Assembly: GCA_004802725.1 (NCBI GenBank)
Contig: SGPM01000015.1
Location: 62,001-126,000, forward strand
Direction: 5' to 3'
Length of the DNA: 64,000 nt
Source: Antrodiella citrinella
Taxonomy: Eukaryota > Basidiomycota > Agaricomycetes > Polyporales > Steccherinaceae
Both the position numbers and the translations under genes were made by a program. Numbering within the stretch: the first letter of the stretch is position 1; each line of letters begins with the position of its first letter. The notes under the pieces are model-generated. The model searched no databases. It saw only the letters and a list, made by a program, of their open reading frames with translations, and was not told the DNA's origin. This document shows positions 35,501 through 45,845 of this stretch, one piece after another.

Positions 35501-36934
35501 ACAGACTCTTATTCGACTCAGCCGGTAAGTTGCACGTCCAACTTGAACATTCTATAATATTGTTACTTACAACCATCTGATTATTGTACCTCCTAGGGCG
35601 AGCTCGAGCACCGTCGAGTGAAGCGTTTCTATGCCAGGACGAACAAGAACAAGGCCCAGAAACAGATTGCCCGCCTCCAGCGTCGTGAAGAGGAGATGAG
35701 GAAGCAAGGCCAAAAGAAGCGCGTCTACAAGAACCTGGAAAAAAAACATATAAGTACCGCTCTCGTGGACGACGGTCAATCAGAACCTCTGACGTTCACA
35801 CCTCCAGAAGAGCATCATCATATCTCGCCGTCCCGAAACTTTCCTTCTTACCTGCCGAGTTGGTTGGCCGCCAATCCAGCGGACCCCGCGCTGAAGGTAA
35901 TACTTTCGCTTTCATGTCCGCAATCTTGTACTGATCTCGAATCGTTTCTATGTAGGACTTTTACCCTAAGCTGAAAGACCACCTGCTAGGACGCTTAATG
36001 GACCCGGACTGCGCGGATACGGACACAACTTACAGTAACGCACAACGTCTGGAACTCGTCATTGACGGCAATCGTATATACCGACACAAGACTCTCCGAG
36101 TCAACTACACTACTTACGATGTTCGGCGAGGTCAAGATTCTATGAAGCCAAGCAATCACGCCGACGTCATGATCCCAGCTTTCGATATCGACCCAGAGAC
36201 CGGCGAGTCAGCATCCGGACATCCATACATATATGCTCGTATTATCGGTATCTTCCACGCCTCTGTTCTCCGTCGCATTCCTGGACAGTACCCCACCATC
36301 AAGTCTATGCAGTTCCTCCTCGTGCGCTGGTTTCGTCTTGATACATCCTACCACGGCGGATTCGATGCACGACGACTCCATCGTCTGGAGCTTCTGCCCG
36401 AGACGGACCCCAACGCGTTCGGTTTCCTCAATCCGGACGACGTGATTCGAGGTTCGCACATCATTCCTGGTTTCGCTTATGGGCGTGTCGACGACGAATC
36501 ACTATTCTATTCCAATGTATGGCGCTACTACTACGTCAACTTGTGAGCATGTCTTTGATTTGTCGTATCACTGAACATCACTAATTATTCTTCGCAGCTT
36601 TGTGGATCGAGATATGTACATGCGCTACAGAGGACTCGGTGTCGGACACGCTTTTATTAAAGCTCCGACATATGGACATCCAGAAGAAGATGATATCGAG
36701 GACGACAGCGAAGACGAGGGTGAAATCCCAACTGGAGAGGCGGAGGAAGACGTCGAAGTAGCAGCGGACGGGGGAGAGGAAGATGAGGAAGAAGACGAGG
36801 AAGAAACAGCGGCGGACAAAGAGGGAGAGGACGTCGAAGATGTTGACGGACCCGGTGAAGACGACGATGACGATGACGCTAATGGGGAAAACGAGCAATT
36901 GTTAGAGGAGCTAGAAGGATACGATACATTGTAA
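32554..36934 (+). mobile_element. Intact CACTA-like/Plavaka-related DNA transposase gene
   Basis: Ten exons give one open product of roughly 1,200 residues. The N-terminus has a CCHC/C2H2-like finger (CVPTCGKQYDTPRGLQIHKA then SC). The core matches a transposase family very common in mushroom genomes: GDASLWPTYLFFGNQSKYVR, SGACHHVAYIPKLPD, THCRRELMQGVW, CADGVLRRVFPRIFTYAADY, LVPDLMHEFELGVWKAVFTH, LADWHACAKLRMHTDSTL, YKLHALGDYLISIIFFGTTD and GELEHRRVKRFYARTNKN. The DxxHEFE block is a likely part of an RNase H-fold catalytic site. The C-terminus is a long acidic tail with Asp/Glu runs (36690-36930). All nine introns have GT-AG ends and there are no stops or frameshifts. The gene is therefore recently active or preserved by selection. 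The exact family name (Plavaka proper or a sister group) is uncertain. Confidence 0.8.
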
Positions 36935-37131
36935 CTGATAAGACTCAGAGTATATCACGCTTCGTCGCTGCTTGCACGCTTTTGGAACTTGAATGAGGCA
37001 CCGTGACTATCAACAGATGGCATAAGCAACGCAAGACAAGAACAACCGAACACAATAGAAGTGATCGGATGGGAAAGGAGACAAGACGGCTCCGTACCTT
37101 TTATCCTCCGAGTCTTCGTTCGACCCACAAC

Positions 37132-38061
37132 ATGGACAACTCGCAAGCCGACTACGAACCCTCCCAAGACTTGCTAGACGATTCGCAGCCAGACGAATCA
37201 ATTGCGCGAAGGCGCACGGGTAGAGACATAAAAAAACCTGCCACACGAGAGTAAGAGCAGACCATTGTGTTCAGTATGTTACAAGATACTCACAAACCGC
37301 CTCCCTCGCAGATTGTACATTCCTGGGGGAGCCCTTGATTCTCAGACAACTGATTCTCAGTTTGTCGAGGGGTTGTATGGAGACAGAAAGTGGTATCTTG
37401 ATGTAGGAGTGCAGACGGACCCTCCAGGTAAGTGGCTCGCTGGACTCCTAGTGTTATGTAGGCTCACCTTCTCGTAGACAATCACCCTGCGGTCTCTTTG
37501 CCCTCGATTCCTGCATATCCGCCAGTCAAGCTGGAATCTCTGATGATGCCGACGCTATGCAATCAGATCAGTACTATCAAGCGAGAGAATGAGGACACGC
37601 ACCCGGTCAAACTCCCATCCGAGTCCGTGTCAACCCTGCTCCTCAAGCTGAGTACCATGGAGGCAGAATGCGAGCGCGTGAAGACCAAGCTCTCGTCCGC
37701 AGAAGGAGAGGTGGATCTAATGAAGAAGACGGTTAGTAGATTGAATATGGTGAATTGTCAGTACCAGGAGGATCTGGAGGACAGGGAGAGGCGGATCGAA
37801 GAGCTCGTGGCGTTACAAGAAGATCCGGAGGGAATACTGGCCGACGACGACGATCTGGCGTCGCTGAGTGGATTGGCAGATGCTGTTACATCCGATGGGC
37901 AGCTGATATTTCTAGATGAGAACGAACAAAGTCAGTGTGTCTTGAGCCCGAAGGAAGTTCGCCGCAGGTTTGGATATGGAGGTGGAGTGAAGGGGGAGGG
38001 ATTTGAGCACTCGGACTCGGACTCGAGGGATATGCATATAGACAAGAAGAGAAAGCTATAG
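37132..38061 (+). CDS. Coiled-coil protein downstream of the transposase
   Basis: Three exons (37132-37250, about 37313-37428, about 37477-38061) encode a hydrophilic protein starting MDNSQADYEPSQDLLDDSQP. The first exon joins as RDIKKPATRELYIPGGALDS, which reads well. A heptad-rich stretch (LLLKLSTMEAECERVKTKLS then AEGEVDLMKKTVSRLN) predicts a coiled coil near the middle. After an acidic patch the tail ends DMHIDKKRKL, which could be a nuclear signal. An in-frame ATG at 37069 is also possible. I recognise no family. It lies only 200 bases past the transposase stop in the same direction and inside the candidate inverted repeats. It may therefore be element cargo or a transposition accessory protein; that is inference. 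Confidence 0.55.
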
Positions 38062-38386
38062 AAGCACGAATTATACCTTCTCTTTACGAACACAATGCCC
38101 GAGCTGCTCAGCAGATCCGAGATCACGACACAATCGCCGAAACAACCACTGCAGTGAAGATGTCACTCGTCGGATTATAGACACTAAGACATACCTATAT
38201 GGTCGTGCAAGTACTCAATCAGGCGTATGAAGCTTGGAAAGGATCGTGAATACGTGCAAGCAGACGCGGATGCCTGGAGCAGCCTTGCGATATCCCGCCA
38301 GGCTGGTGAGTGCCACGGTAAGGCCTTACCTACCTATAACAGGCAGGCTAATAGCCGCCAGCAGTGTAAGGTCGCGCACTTATATC

Positions 38387-38412
38387 ACGAATTTGCTGAT
38401 GGTTGGTGATGC
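38387..38412 (-). repeat. Candidate right terminal inverted repeat of the 30.3-38.4 kb block
   Basis: Inverted partner of 30315-30350 (see that entry). It falls beyond the coiled-coil gene, so the pair would enclose the DUF6698 gene, the transposase and the coiled-coil gene, about 8.1 kb in total. Confidence 0.3.
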
Positions 38413-38839
38413 TTCGGCAAGATAATGCGACAGTTGCAGTCGTGAACCTGTTTTCTCTTCTCCTCAAAGGACATACACAGCTCGCAGGCCAGGCTCGAGT
38501 TTGATAGACACGGGTTCACTCGCGTCTCGACCATCATCTTTGAAGCCTCGACAAAGCTGCATAAATGTATGCAGGAAAAATCGCAGCTTTTCCAACTTCT
38601 TCGATATGGTGCGATGCGCGGTCCCTCTCTTCCTCCATTCATCCAGGGGCCTGCGAAGATGAGCGCACAAACAACAACGCGCAGAGGAGTAAGATCACCT
38701 CCGCTGGGTACCTTGACCGATAATTTGAACATGACGCTCTTGTGGGAATATTTGACGCCCCGTATTGCGTTCAAAATCTCCCCTACTGCACGAAGATTTC
38801 ATAGGCGCTTTCTTCTCTTCCCTCAGACCACAGTACTCG

Positions 38840-39020
38840 TCTACGAGATTCGGTACTGAGGTATGCATTATCCTTTCTATTAAAGAGTTCCTTTACTTAT
38901 TCTATTTGTAGCATACACTCTAGATCTTTTACTCTACAGGTTTGCGTTCGTGTGTGGTACGCATGGGTCATCTACGAGATTCGGTAGTACTGAGCATACA
39001 CTCTTTTACTCTACGACGAT
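38840..39020 (+). repeat. Short local duplication
   Basis: TCTACGAGATTCGGTA followed by CTGAG appears at 38840-38860 and again at 38971-38994. Each copy is followed by GCATACACTC and TTTTACTCTAC. The copies are about 130 bases apart and differ by small indels. Confidence 0.65.
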
Positions 39021-39437
39021 TCCTTCCAATAGCTCTACATATGCTACAGTCTACGGGCAGTGCCTTCAGAGCCAACATCAGCGCCCACACTGCTCATTCA
39101 GGAACATGGCAGATTCACATGCATTTTCGGACTGATCCATAACATCCACAGTGCCACACTTCCTCGTAATCCGCTTTCCGTTGCAAGCTCGCGCTCTGGA
39201 AGGATGCAGGATCGCGTTGGGCGTTGAAATCATCATGCTCGCTCGTCAATCATGGGCTCTCCGATGAGAAGCATCGGACGTTTCACCTTCTGGCCACCTT
39301 AGGATCCACGTCCTAACCGAGAGCTCAGACTGATCGTCCTTGGAGTCTAGGTGCTGGAACCTATTTGGGATCATAGGACACTGAGGAAAGGGTGAGTCCG
39401 AAGTTTTCAAGGACTTCTTATAATTAATATACAGTAG

Positions 39438-39742
39438 GGTTATAGCAGCTGGCGGCCATGATCGGGGCGCTGAGGGTCGCGTTGGGTATCGCTCTTCCGG
39501 CGACCTATTCCAGGGAGTTGAGCCTATAGTCACCAGCTCGTGTCTATGGACACAGATCCACCAAGGGACTGGGATGTAGGCCGGTCCTTCAAGATGACTG
39601 CATCGCTTGGATATTGGATTCAAGTTGGGAGGAAATAATCATATCATATATGAAGTATCGAGACGAGCAAGATTTGACTTGCACTAGTACATGATCATGA
39701 TGCCACGATCGAGTCAACTTCTACGAATTCGAAACCCCTCGC
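39438..39742 (+). repeat. Dispersed repeat, copy A
   Basis: About 300 bases that align with 45077-45367 in the same orientation. The best-kept blocks are CGGGGCGCTGAGGGTCGC, CACCAAGGGACTGGGATGTA and GAGTCAACTTCTACGAA. No protein frame runs through it. A non-autonomous element or solo remnant is likely. Confidence 0.7.
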
Positions 39743-40324
39743 CACGCACAACCCAAAAGAGGACGAATGACCGCTCGATGTGAGCTTCGTTTGCAAATTG
39801 TCTCCTCGCTCACGGTGCTTCTTTTACAATTCATACAATTGAAGAGGAAGTGTGCCATTAACGTCATTCAGTCTCAACGATGTATGATATATAGGTATCG
39901 ATCTAGCCGGTCAATGATGATGAAGGGGTGAATATCTGAGCCTTCAAGTATGCCACGGTGTACTCACATCATGCATCATGTCACTCTCTGGCCATATCAC
40001 AATGACTGATACTGCGACCTTTGTACGCGCTGCCGCGCCACCAGCGAAGCTCGAATTCAGACGTCGACGATGGGCTCTTTGAATCTGGTATATGTAGCAT
40101 CTGTTCACAAGAGCTTATTTGGATCATGATGAAATTTCAAGTGTTCTGTATAGTGATCGTAGATTTGGTACATAAGCGGAGTAGTTGTTTCGACAAGACG
40201 AAGACATTTGCGATACAGATGAGAATACATGAGTCTGCTGGCCTTAGAGACTCTGAGAGCAGGCCGGATAATTCAAGGAGACTAGAACGTTCGAACCACT
40301 AGGGTTGATGCGTTTAGGCATTGT

Positions 40325-41902
40325 CTAGCGACGCAAGCTCGCGGAAGAGAACGGGTTGTTGGGACTGTCCGGGAGGAGAGGCGTCAGTGGACTGGACAAA
40401 GTTGTGAGTGAGCACAGAGCGGTTTGAGAGAGGACGAAATTGACATACGAAGAGAACAATTCGCCAGTGCTCGAACCTGCTTTCGGAGAAGAGGTCTTGT
40501 ACTTATGACGGTCGAATTTACTCTTTGGTATGAGATAATCGCTAAGCATGCCACATAACAAAGAAGACGATGAGTATGTTTGTCCACAACCCGATTGTTA
40601 GGTTGTGAAAACATACCGGTCGGCGCCGGCTGGAACTTCTGCATCCGCTTCAGAGTCGTCAGAAAGTTGAATGATATAAGAGAGCACGGTCAGTGACCGC
40701 GACGGGTATGTTGACGATAGATCGAATACATACCGAGAAGTGCGAGTGGCATCATCGGCGGAATCACCCTGTTCGTACTCGCTGGCAGGCATGGCGCTGG
40801 GCGAGATAGAGAGACCGGCAGTGATGCCTATCAACTCGTCGTCGGTCTTGTTGCCAGTACTGTCTAGACCGTCATCTGAGGCTTCGGGTATAGCTTGCAA
40901 GCCCACCTGTCGTCGTCGGTTTCGTAGCATGAGAGACATGTTGTCGTTAGAGGGATCTTCGTCGTCTTCGGGCCCAGATGATTCATCTTCGCCGTCGCCT
41001 TCGCTTCCGTCCTCTGCATCAGCTTCACCGTCCTCTTCTGTTCTCGCTACGGCTTTTCCTTTTCCCACCTTGGCTGCGGCGTTCAAGAGATTCTGAGCGG
41101 CGAGCCGAGCCATGTCAGAGAAGATAACATCCGACTCGTGGTTCCTTGGTTCCAGTGCCTGCTCAAATTCGGTGTAGGAGTCCTGGTTTGAACGGTCTCG
41201 GCGGGATAATAGGTCGGGATGGATAGATGCGTCCGTACATATGTCGGCGTTCATTCGTTTGATTCGGTCTCCGATGATCTTGAAAGCCTTGCTAGAAGTT
41301 CCGTTCTTGTCCTGCAGGGAAAAATGATACGAAACCAGTTGCTCTTCATCGTTCCGAATATCCATCGGTATGAGATCGAATAGGGCCTCCGACGGAAGAT
41401 ATCTGTCATCAGAAAACCCACGGTGCGCGAAGCTGGACTTGGAGGGTGGAAGTCTGACCCCTGTTTTGAGAATGTTGATATTCGCACTGACGGCCTCGTC
41501 GGTCCTGTAGTAATCAAAATACTGCCACAGATCCATGCAGCCCACTAGACCACCAAGGTATTCTAGTCGGCTGTCCTCGGCGAACGTGCATAACGCTTGA
41601 TGGTATAATTGCTCTTTCGCTCGCTTCAGCATGTAATATGCCGTACGATGCTCTGGGAGTGATTTGATCTCGACGATCATTATGCTGCGACTTCGGATGA
41701 CATCGATTTGGTGCGAGTTGCTGTTTCCGCCTGGTTCGAACCGTGCCTGAACCAATAATCGAGTGAGGTCAGGTATACGCCTCGAGATTTGTTCGTCTTG
41801 TTCGTCCGTGGGCCGTCTTCTGTCGCTTCCTTGCTCTTCTCGCACGTCTGCAATGAGGAACGGATTCGGCCTTACACACTTAGTGAGCTTTTGTTCAATC
41901 AT
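40325..41902 (-). CDS. PD-(D/E)XK nuclease-like fungal protein
   Basis: Taking the ATG at 41902, the N-terminal third contains RRIPDLTRLLVQARF (P44, D45) followed by IMIVEIKSLPE (E78, K80). This is the PD...(D/E)xK active-site layout of the restriction-endonuclease-like fold. A helical middle follows (AKEQLYHQALCTF, VGCMDLWQYFDYYR). Then come strongly acidic stretches (EEDGEADAEDGSEGDGEDES) and a Ser-rich tail. The 3' end needs splicing: an intron after codons for GAD(R) at about 40616 joins to DYLIPKSKFDRHKYKTSSPK, and a 57-base intron near 40406-40462 leads to PLLPDSPNNPFSSASLRR and the stop at 40325. Similar proteins with RIPD and VEIK motifs are multicopy in mushrooms and of unknown function. 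A start further upstream is possible. A catalytic role is inference from motif layout only. Confidence 0.58.
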
Positions 41903-43548
41903 GCTTTATCTGGAAAAATTCACGTACTGGTGGTGTCGATGCCTCCTGTAATATATCAGACACCCCAGAGATGTTGGCCACAGCTGGGAATTGAAATTGA
42001 GTGTGGGAGTAGCAGAATATTGCGCCGGGACGTCTGGCCTGGCCTGAGATTATAGGAGCATTGAAGCCACGGAATATGTGATCGTCCAGTGCATGTTGCC
42101 AAGTACTATACTGGCGTCCCTCGACAACATTCCGGAGACAAGAGCAAGAGCAAGAGCAAGTTCCACGTCAACTTCGGAGGCGTCATTGTCGATGGAAACT
42201 GTAGCGCAAGGAGCGTGCTTCCGACCAGGACGGCCAGGTTTGGACCGACGCGGTTTGTACGAAGGCCCGGTTGGGGTTGCTCTAAAAATTGTTCATGATA
42301 AATTGCCAAAGCTTCTGGATTAAGATGGATGAGACACACCGGTAAGAAGAAGAAGTGGCAAGAGAAGAGAAAGCGGCAGAAGACGAAGAAGAAGCACTCG
42401 ATGGATCCGGAGCGGCCCTTTTCCTAGGGTTTTGAGATGTCCTTATGATAACGAAATGAGTACAATACGAGAGCGAAAAGCTAGACAGTGCTCACGCTAG
42501 TGATACTTCATTGTCCTGGCTGACATTGCGTTGAGCCCTAAGGAGCGGGTTGTACATGAGATTTCGTTGCAGGTGATAGGTGTCAATTTTGACTTGCTTC
42601 GCAGAATCACTCAGCAAAGACATGGGTCTGAAATTGTAGTCACGACTTGATACGATACGGCCGGTTTTATCCAGTTGAGTCTCAGGGCTCGGAGTACTAT
42701 GGAAGGGCATATCAGCATATGAAACGCATATTTTGAGGTCTAGTATAATCCTCACCTGAGAATCGTTGTGGTCGGATCTCTCAACAGCGGAAGGCAGAAG
42801 AGACATCGCAGTACTGATGGAATGGTTTCTTTGATTGCAGATGGTGAGTGTGCATGCACGTATGAACTTGAGGATAAGATGAATTTATACTGCGTCGTCC
42901 GGATATGTTCGACGCACGGACCCAACGGAACGAATACGTAGCCAAGGAAATTGGATCTCGATAGAAAATAATACGTTGAAGCTTGGAAAACAATGCAACA
43001 TCAGCGACATTCGAAATTCACGTTGCAACACAGTCAAAGTACTCAAGATTGCAAACGGACAATAGCCCGCCGATGAGATGGATCACCGGTCACCCAGCGA
43101 GGTCGCGGTATAACAATGCTGCCCATACAAATACACCAGCAAACGCATGATACCTGTGCCAGTGACCTCAGTGTACCTAGCCTTGGCCACAAAAGTAGAC
43201 AAGTAAAATTCCATTGCGCCGCTGTTTGACCTATCAGGAAGAGGATTTTCAACTCAGACTGTTGTCATTATTGTCATGGATGTACATACAATCCTCAAAA
43301 TCGACAGATGCGCTAGATGCGCTATGGGCATTGGGCCTATGGCAAGAACAACAGACCACCAATGCAGAATGGCAACAGCCGCCAGTGGCAGTGGAGGCGA
43401 GATGACATAAGCAGACGGATAATACGATCGATATGATGTTGAAGCTACTCAATCCACAACTACTACGGCTTTTCCTGCTGCTGCATACAGCGTGGTTCCT
43501 ACAATGCTTTCACACGAATATTAACCGATATCACTACCACTCCGTCGA
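41903..43548. other. Intergenic with low-complexity patches
   Basis: No recognised gene. There is a GAGCAA hexamer repeated three times near 42141-42160 and a purine-rich, lysine-codon-rich tract near 42342-42396. Short frames around 42078-42323 are open but unassigned. Confidence 0.4.
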
Positions 43549-44180
43549 TGAGCAGTCCATCGTTCTCCGATAACCAGGACACTCCTAAAGCCTCAGCACC
43601 AACTGTACGTGTCACCGTTCCTCATTGCGCGAGAGTCTTCTGACCACCCCCCATGCAGAATGCTAGGCGTCATGTACCACGTCTTCCTGCACGTTGGCGG
43701 CCCCAGACGAAGAGTGGGATCACTTTAGCCTCACACCAGCCCAGCTCGAACATTTCAAAGAACTCATCCTCGCGCCGTATCCCCCATTCCTACCCCCGAG
43801 ATGATTGACGCGTCACGAATAGGGGAATACTCCTACAGTTTCTACGCTCCACACAAAGAGATCCGCGCGTTCGCCCTGAAGTACAGCTGTTACCGGCCAC
43901 TCGACGCGGACACGCCAGAGACAGAGTCGGGCAAGAAGGTCCTGCAACACGACGTGGGTTTCCTGCAGCGAGTCCTCACCGGCAGAGGGAGGTCGTGTTC
44001 CACAGAGCGATTGTGACGGAGGTTGCAAAGAAGATATGTCCGGAGATAACGGAGGAGGTGGGGTGTACTGCTCCTGTGATGGTGTTCTTCGACTGGACGG
44101 AGTGGGATGAGAGAGGGTTTCAACCGACGGTGTTTGATATGAGACGTCTTAAGGATGTGATGCAGCGGGAAGGGTGCTAG
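43549..44180 (+). pseudogene. Small gene with disrupted frame, family unknown
   Basis: A short exon-like start (MSSPSFSDNQDTPKASAPT at 43549) is followed by a candidate intron at 43604-43659. A coding-like block (DEEWDHFSLTPAQLEHFKEL, then YPPFLPPEMIDASRIGEYSY) runs to about 43975. The remaining conserved-looking part (REVVFHRAIVTEVAKKICPE to FDMRRLKDVMQREGC, stop at 44178-44180) is in a different frame, with the switch in the GGCAGAGGGAGG region near 43980-43992. The first block also does not join in frame to the start exon. Two breaks in a short gene suggest a pseudogene, though sequence error is possible at either. No family was recognised. Confidence 0.4.
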
Positions 44181-45845
44181 TGGGAGACCTGGGCATGATG
44201 TGCGCCAAGCTTCCACTTTTGCGCCAGACCTTTGCTTTCTCGCAACGAGACAGTTGTTTCCACAATCCAGTATCACGACACCATTATAAGTACGTACATA
44301 GCATTTTCTGTTTGGTTTAATTTTCAATCACTCTTACGATATCTTGCATTTCATGTGCACTTTGACTGATCATTTTCCAACGCTACTTACGAGTATCTAC
44401 CATCACCCTCCGCAATGGTGTCCGCCGACAAGTCCTCTTCCTCTTGAGACGTGTCATGCCACCTCGAAAGCCAAAAAAAATTGAAGTGGTTCAGCCAACC
44501 GTACGTCTCGTTTTTCATCGTGCGACGCGAGCTTTTGACCAGTTGCAGATCACTAGATGTAGCACGCAAACGCAGCAACGCGTTGGCTAGCCAGACATAC
44601 TGTAAACAACAAACGGGTGCACTTAGGCACAACACATAACATGAAGCTCCTCAAACCTGCTCACGATTCTCGTCCTTTCGCGTCCCTCTCCACACGCGAG
44701 AGGGTCATATACTGTTATCCAGGATATATCGACATCGATCCTGACACATTCTAACGCAGCGTTTCGGCCTAATCCACAGCCGACCGTTGTGCCACATCTC
44801 CCCCTCTGCTCCGCTTCCCGCTCACTTGCGCTCATTGAGCCTGGCATGCCTGGTCGTCAATCTAGGGCTTTGAAGCATCGGAAAAGAACGCTTCTGGTGA
44901 GCTCAAGCCTCAGGATCCTACATCCTCCCTGACAGAAGCATTTCGCTGATTGTCTTCAGTATCTACGCGTGTACCTAGCAAAACGGGGATACTTGGACTC
45001 TGAGAGAGTCAGGCAAAGTGGGTTCGAACTTCGCAAACATTTGCCCACAACACGTGTCGAGCTGATTCATTTCTGAGTTATAGCGGCTAACTTGAAGCTT
45101 GAATGGTCATGACCGGGGCGCTGAGGGTCGCTCTGGATGCCATTGAATCCCTCACCATGCAGACCATCCATTTGTCATGGGATTTCGAGCCTATCTTCAC
45201 GAGTCTTAGTATGGACGCAAAGTCACCAAGGGACTGGGATGTAGACCGGATCTTCAAGATCCCTCCCTCGCCATAACCTGGATGATGATATTGGACCAAG
45301 GGCAAATATCACGGATGATGACGATCGAGCAAGTCCAAGAGTCAACTTCTACGAAACTCCTCGTCATACTGTTCCAAAGCGAGACGTTTCATTGCTCGAT
45401 ATGGGATAGTATGTAAGCTCCTGTTTCAAATCTAGAACAGCTGACGATGACGCGTGGGGCTCCGATGTTGTAATTCCGCAGACTTGCCCTGCCAAGGTTT
45501 GTTATTCTCGTTCTGTTCCGACAGTCGACGTCGTTTACTTGGTCGTTCAGTCTACTCTGAACGATTGAAGACGTTATACCTACCTTGCTACATAGCTTGT
45601 TGTGTGCCTTCGTAGGTTTGTCATATATGAGGCTGCATCAGCATGACCAGTACCATAGCCACGACGAGCATAAGGGGTTACCGTATGTATAGGTCTCTAG
45701 CTATATGCACATGCATAACGTCCCCTTCTCATCTAAAACAGCTTGATACAATCATAGTCGTGATGCATACTACTGTAATGCCTTATATACGCAAATATAA
45801 AATACTCCTCCAGACACATACCACACAGACAGTTTTGCTTCACGG
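44181..45845. other. Intergenic with dispersed repeat copy B
   Basis: No recognised gene. A minus-strand frame at 44387-44635 (WLANALLRLRATSSDLQLV and so on) has reasonable codon use but no identifiable family or partner exons. Repeat copy B occupies about 45077-45367. Confidence 0.45.
45077..45367 (+). repeat. Dispersed repeat, copy B
   Basis: Partner of the repeat at 39438-39742, same orientation, with shared blocks interrupted by indels. The divergence indicates an old insertion or duplication. Confidence 0.7.

Larger units (their letters stand above)
38062..40324. other. Repeat-bearing intergenic stretch
   Basis: No gene recognised over 2.2 kb. Contents: the palindrome GGTAAGGCCTTACC at about 38319-38332; the right candidate inverted repeat at 38387-38412; a short tandem duplication (38840-38935 and 38971-39020); and copy A of a dispersed repeat at about 39438-39742. 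Confidence 0.5.

Noticed and set aside
36581..36898. Hydrophobic minus-strand ORF opposite the transposase tail
   Set aside because: It is the antisense reading of an acidic codon run (Asp/Glu codons give Val/Phe/Ser), not a membrane protein.
39438..45367. Pair of repeats read as the two LTRs of a retrotransposon
   Set aside because: No gag, protease, reverse transcriptase or integrase sequence lies between them, the copies are strongly diverged, and an unrelated minus-strand gene occupies the interval.
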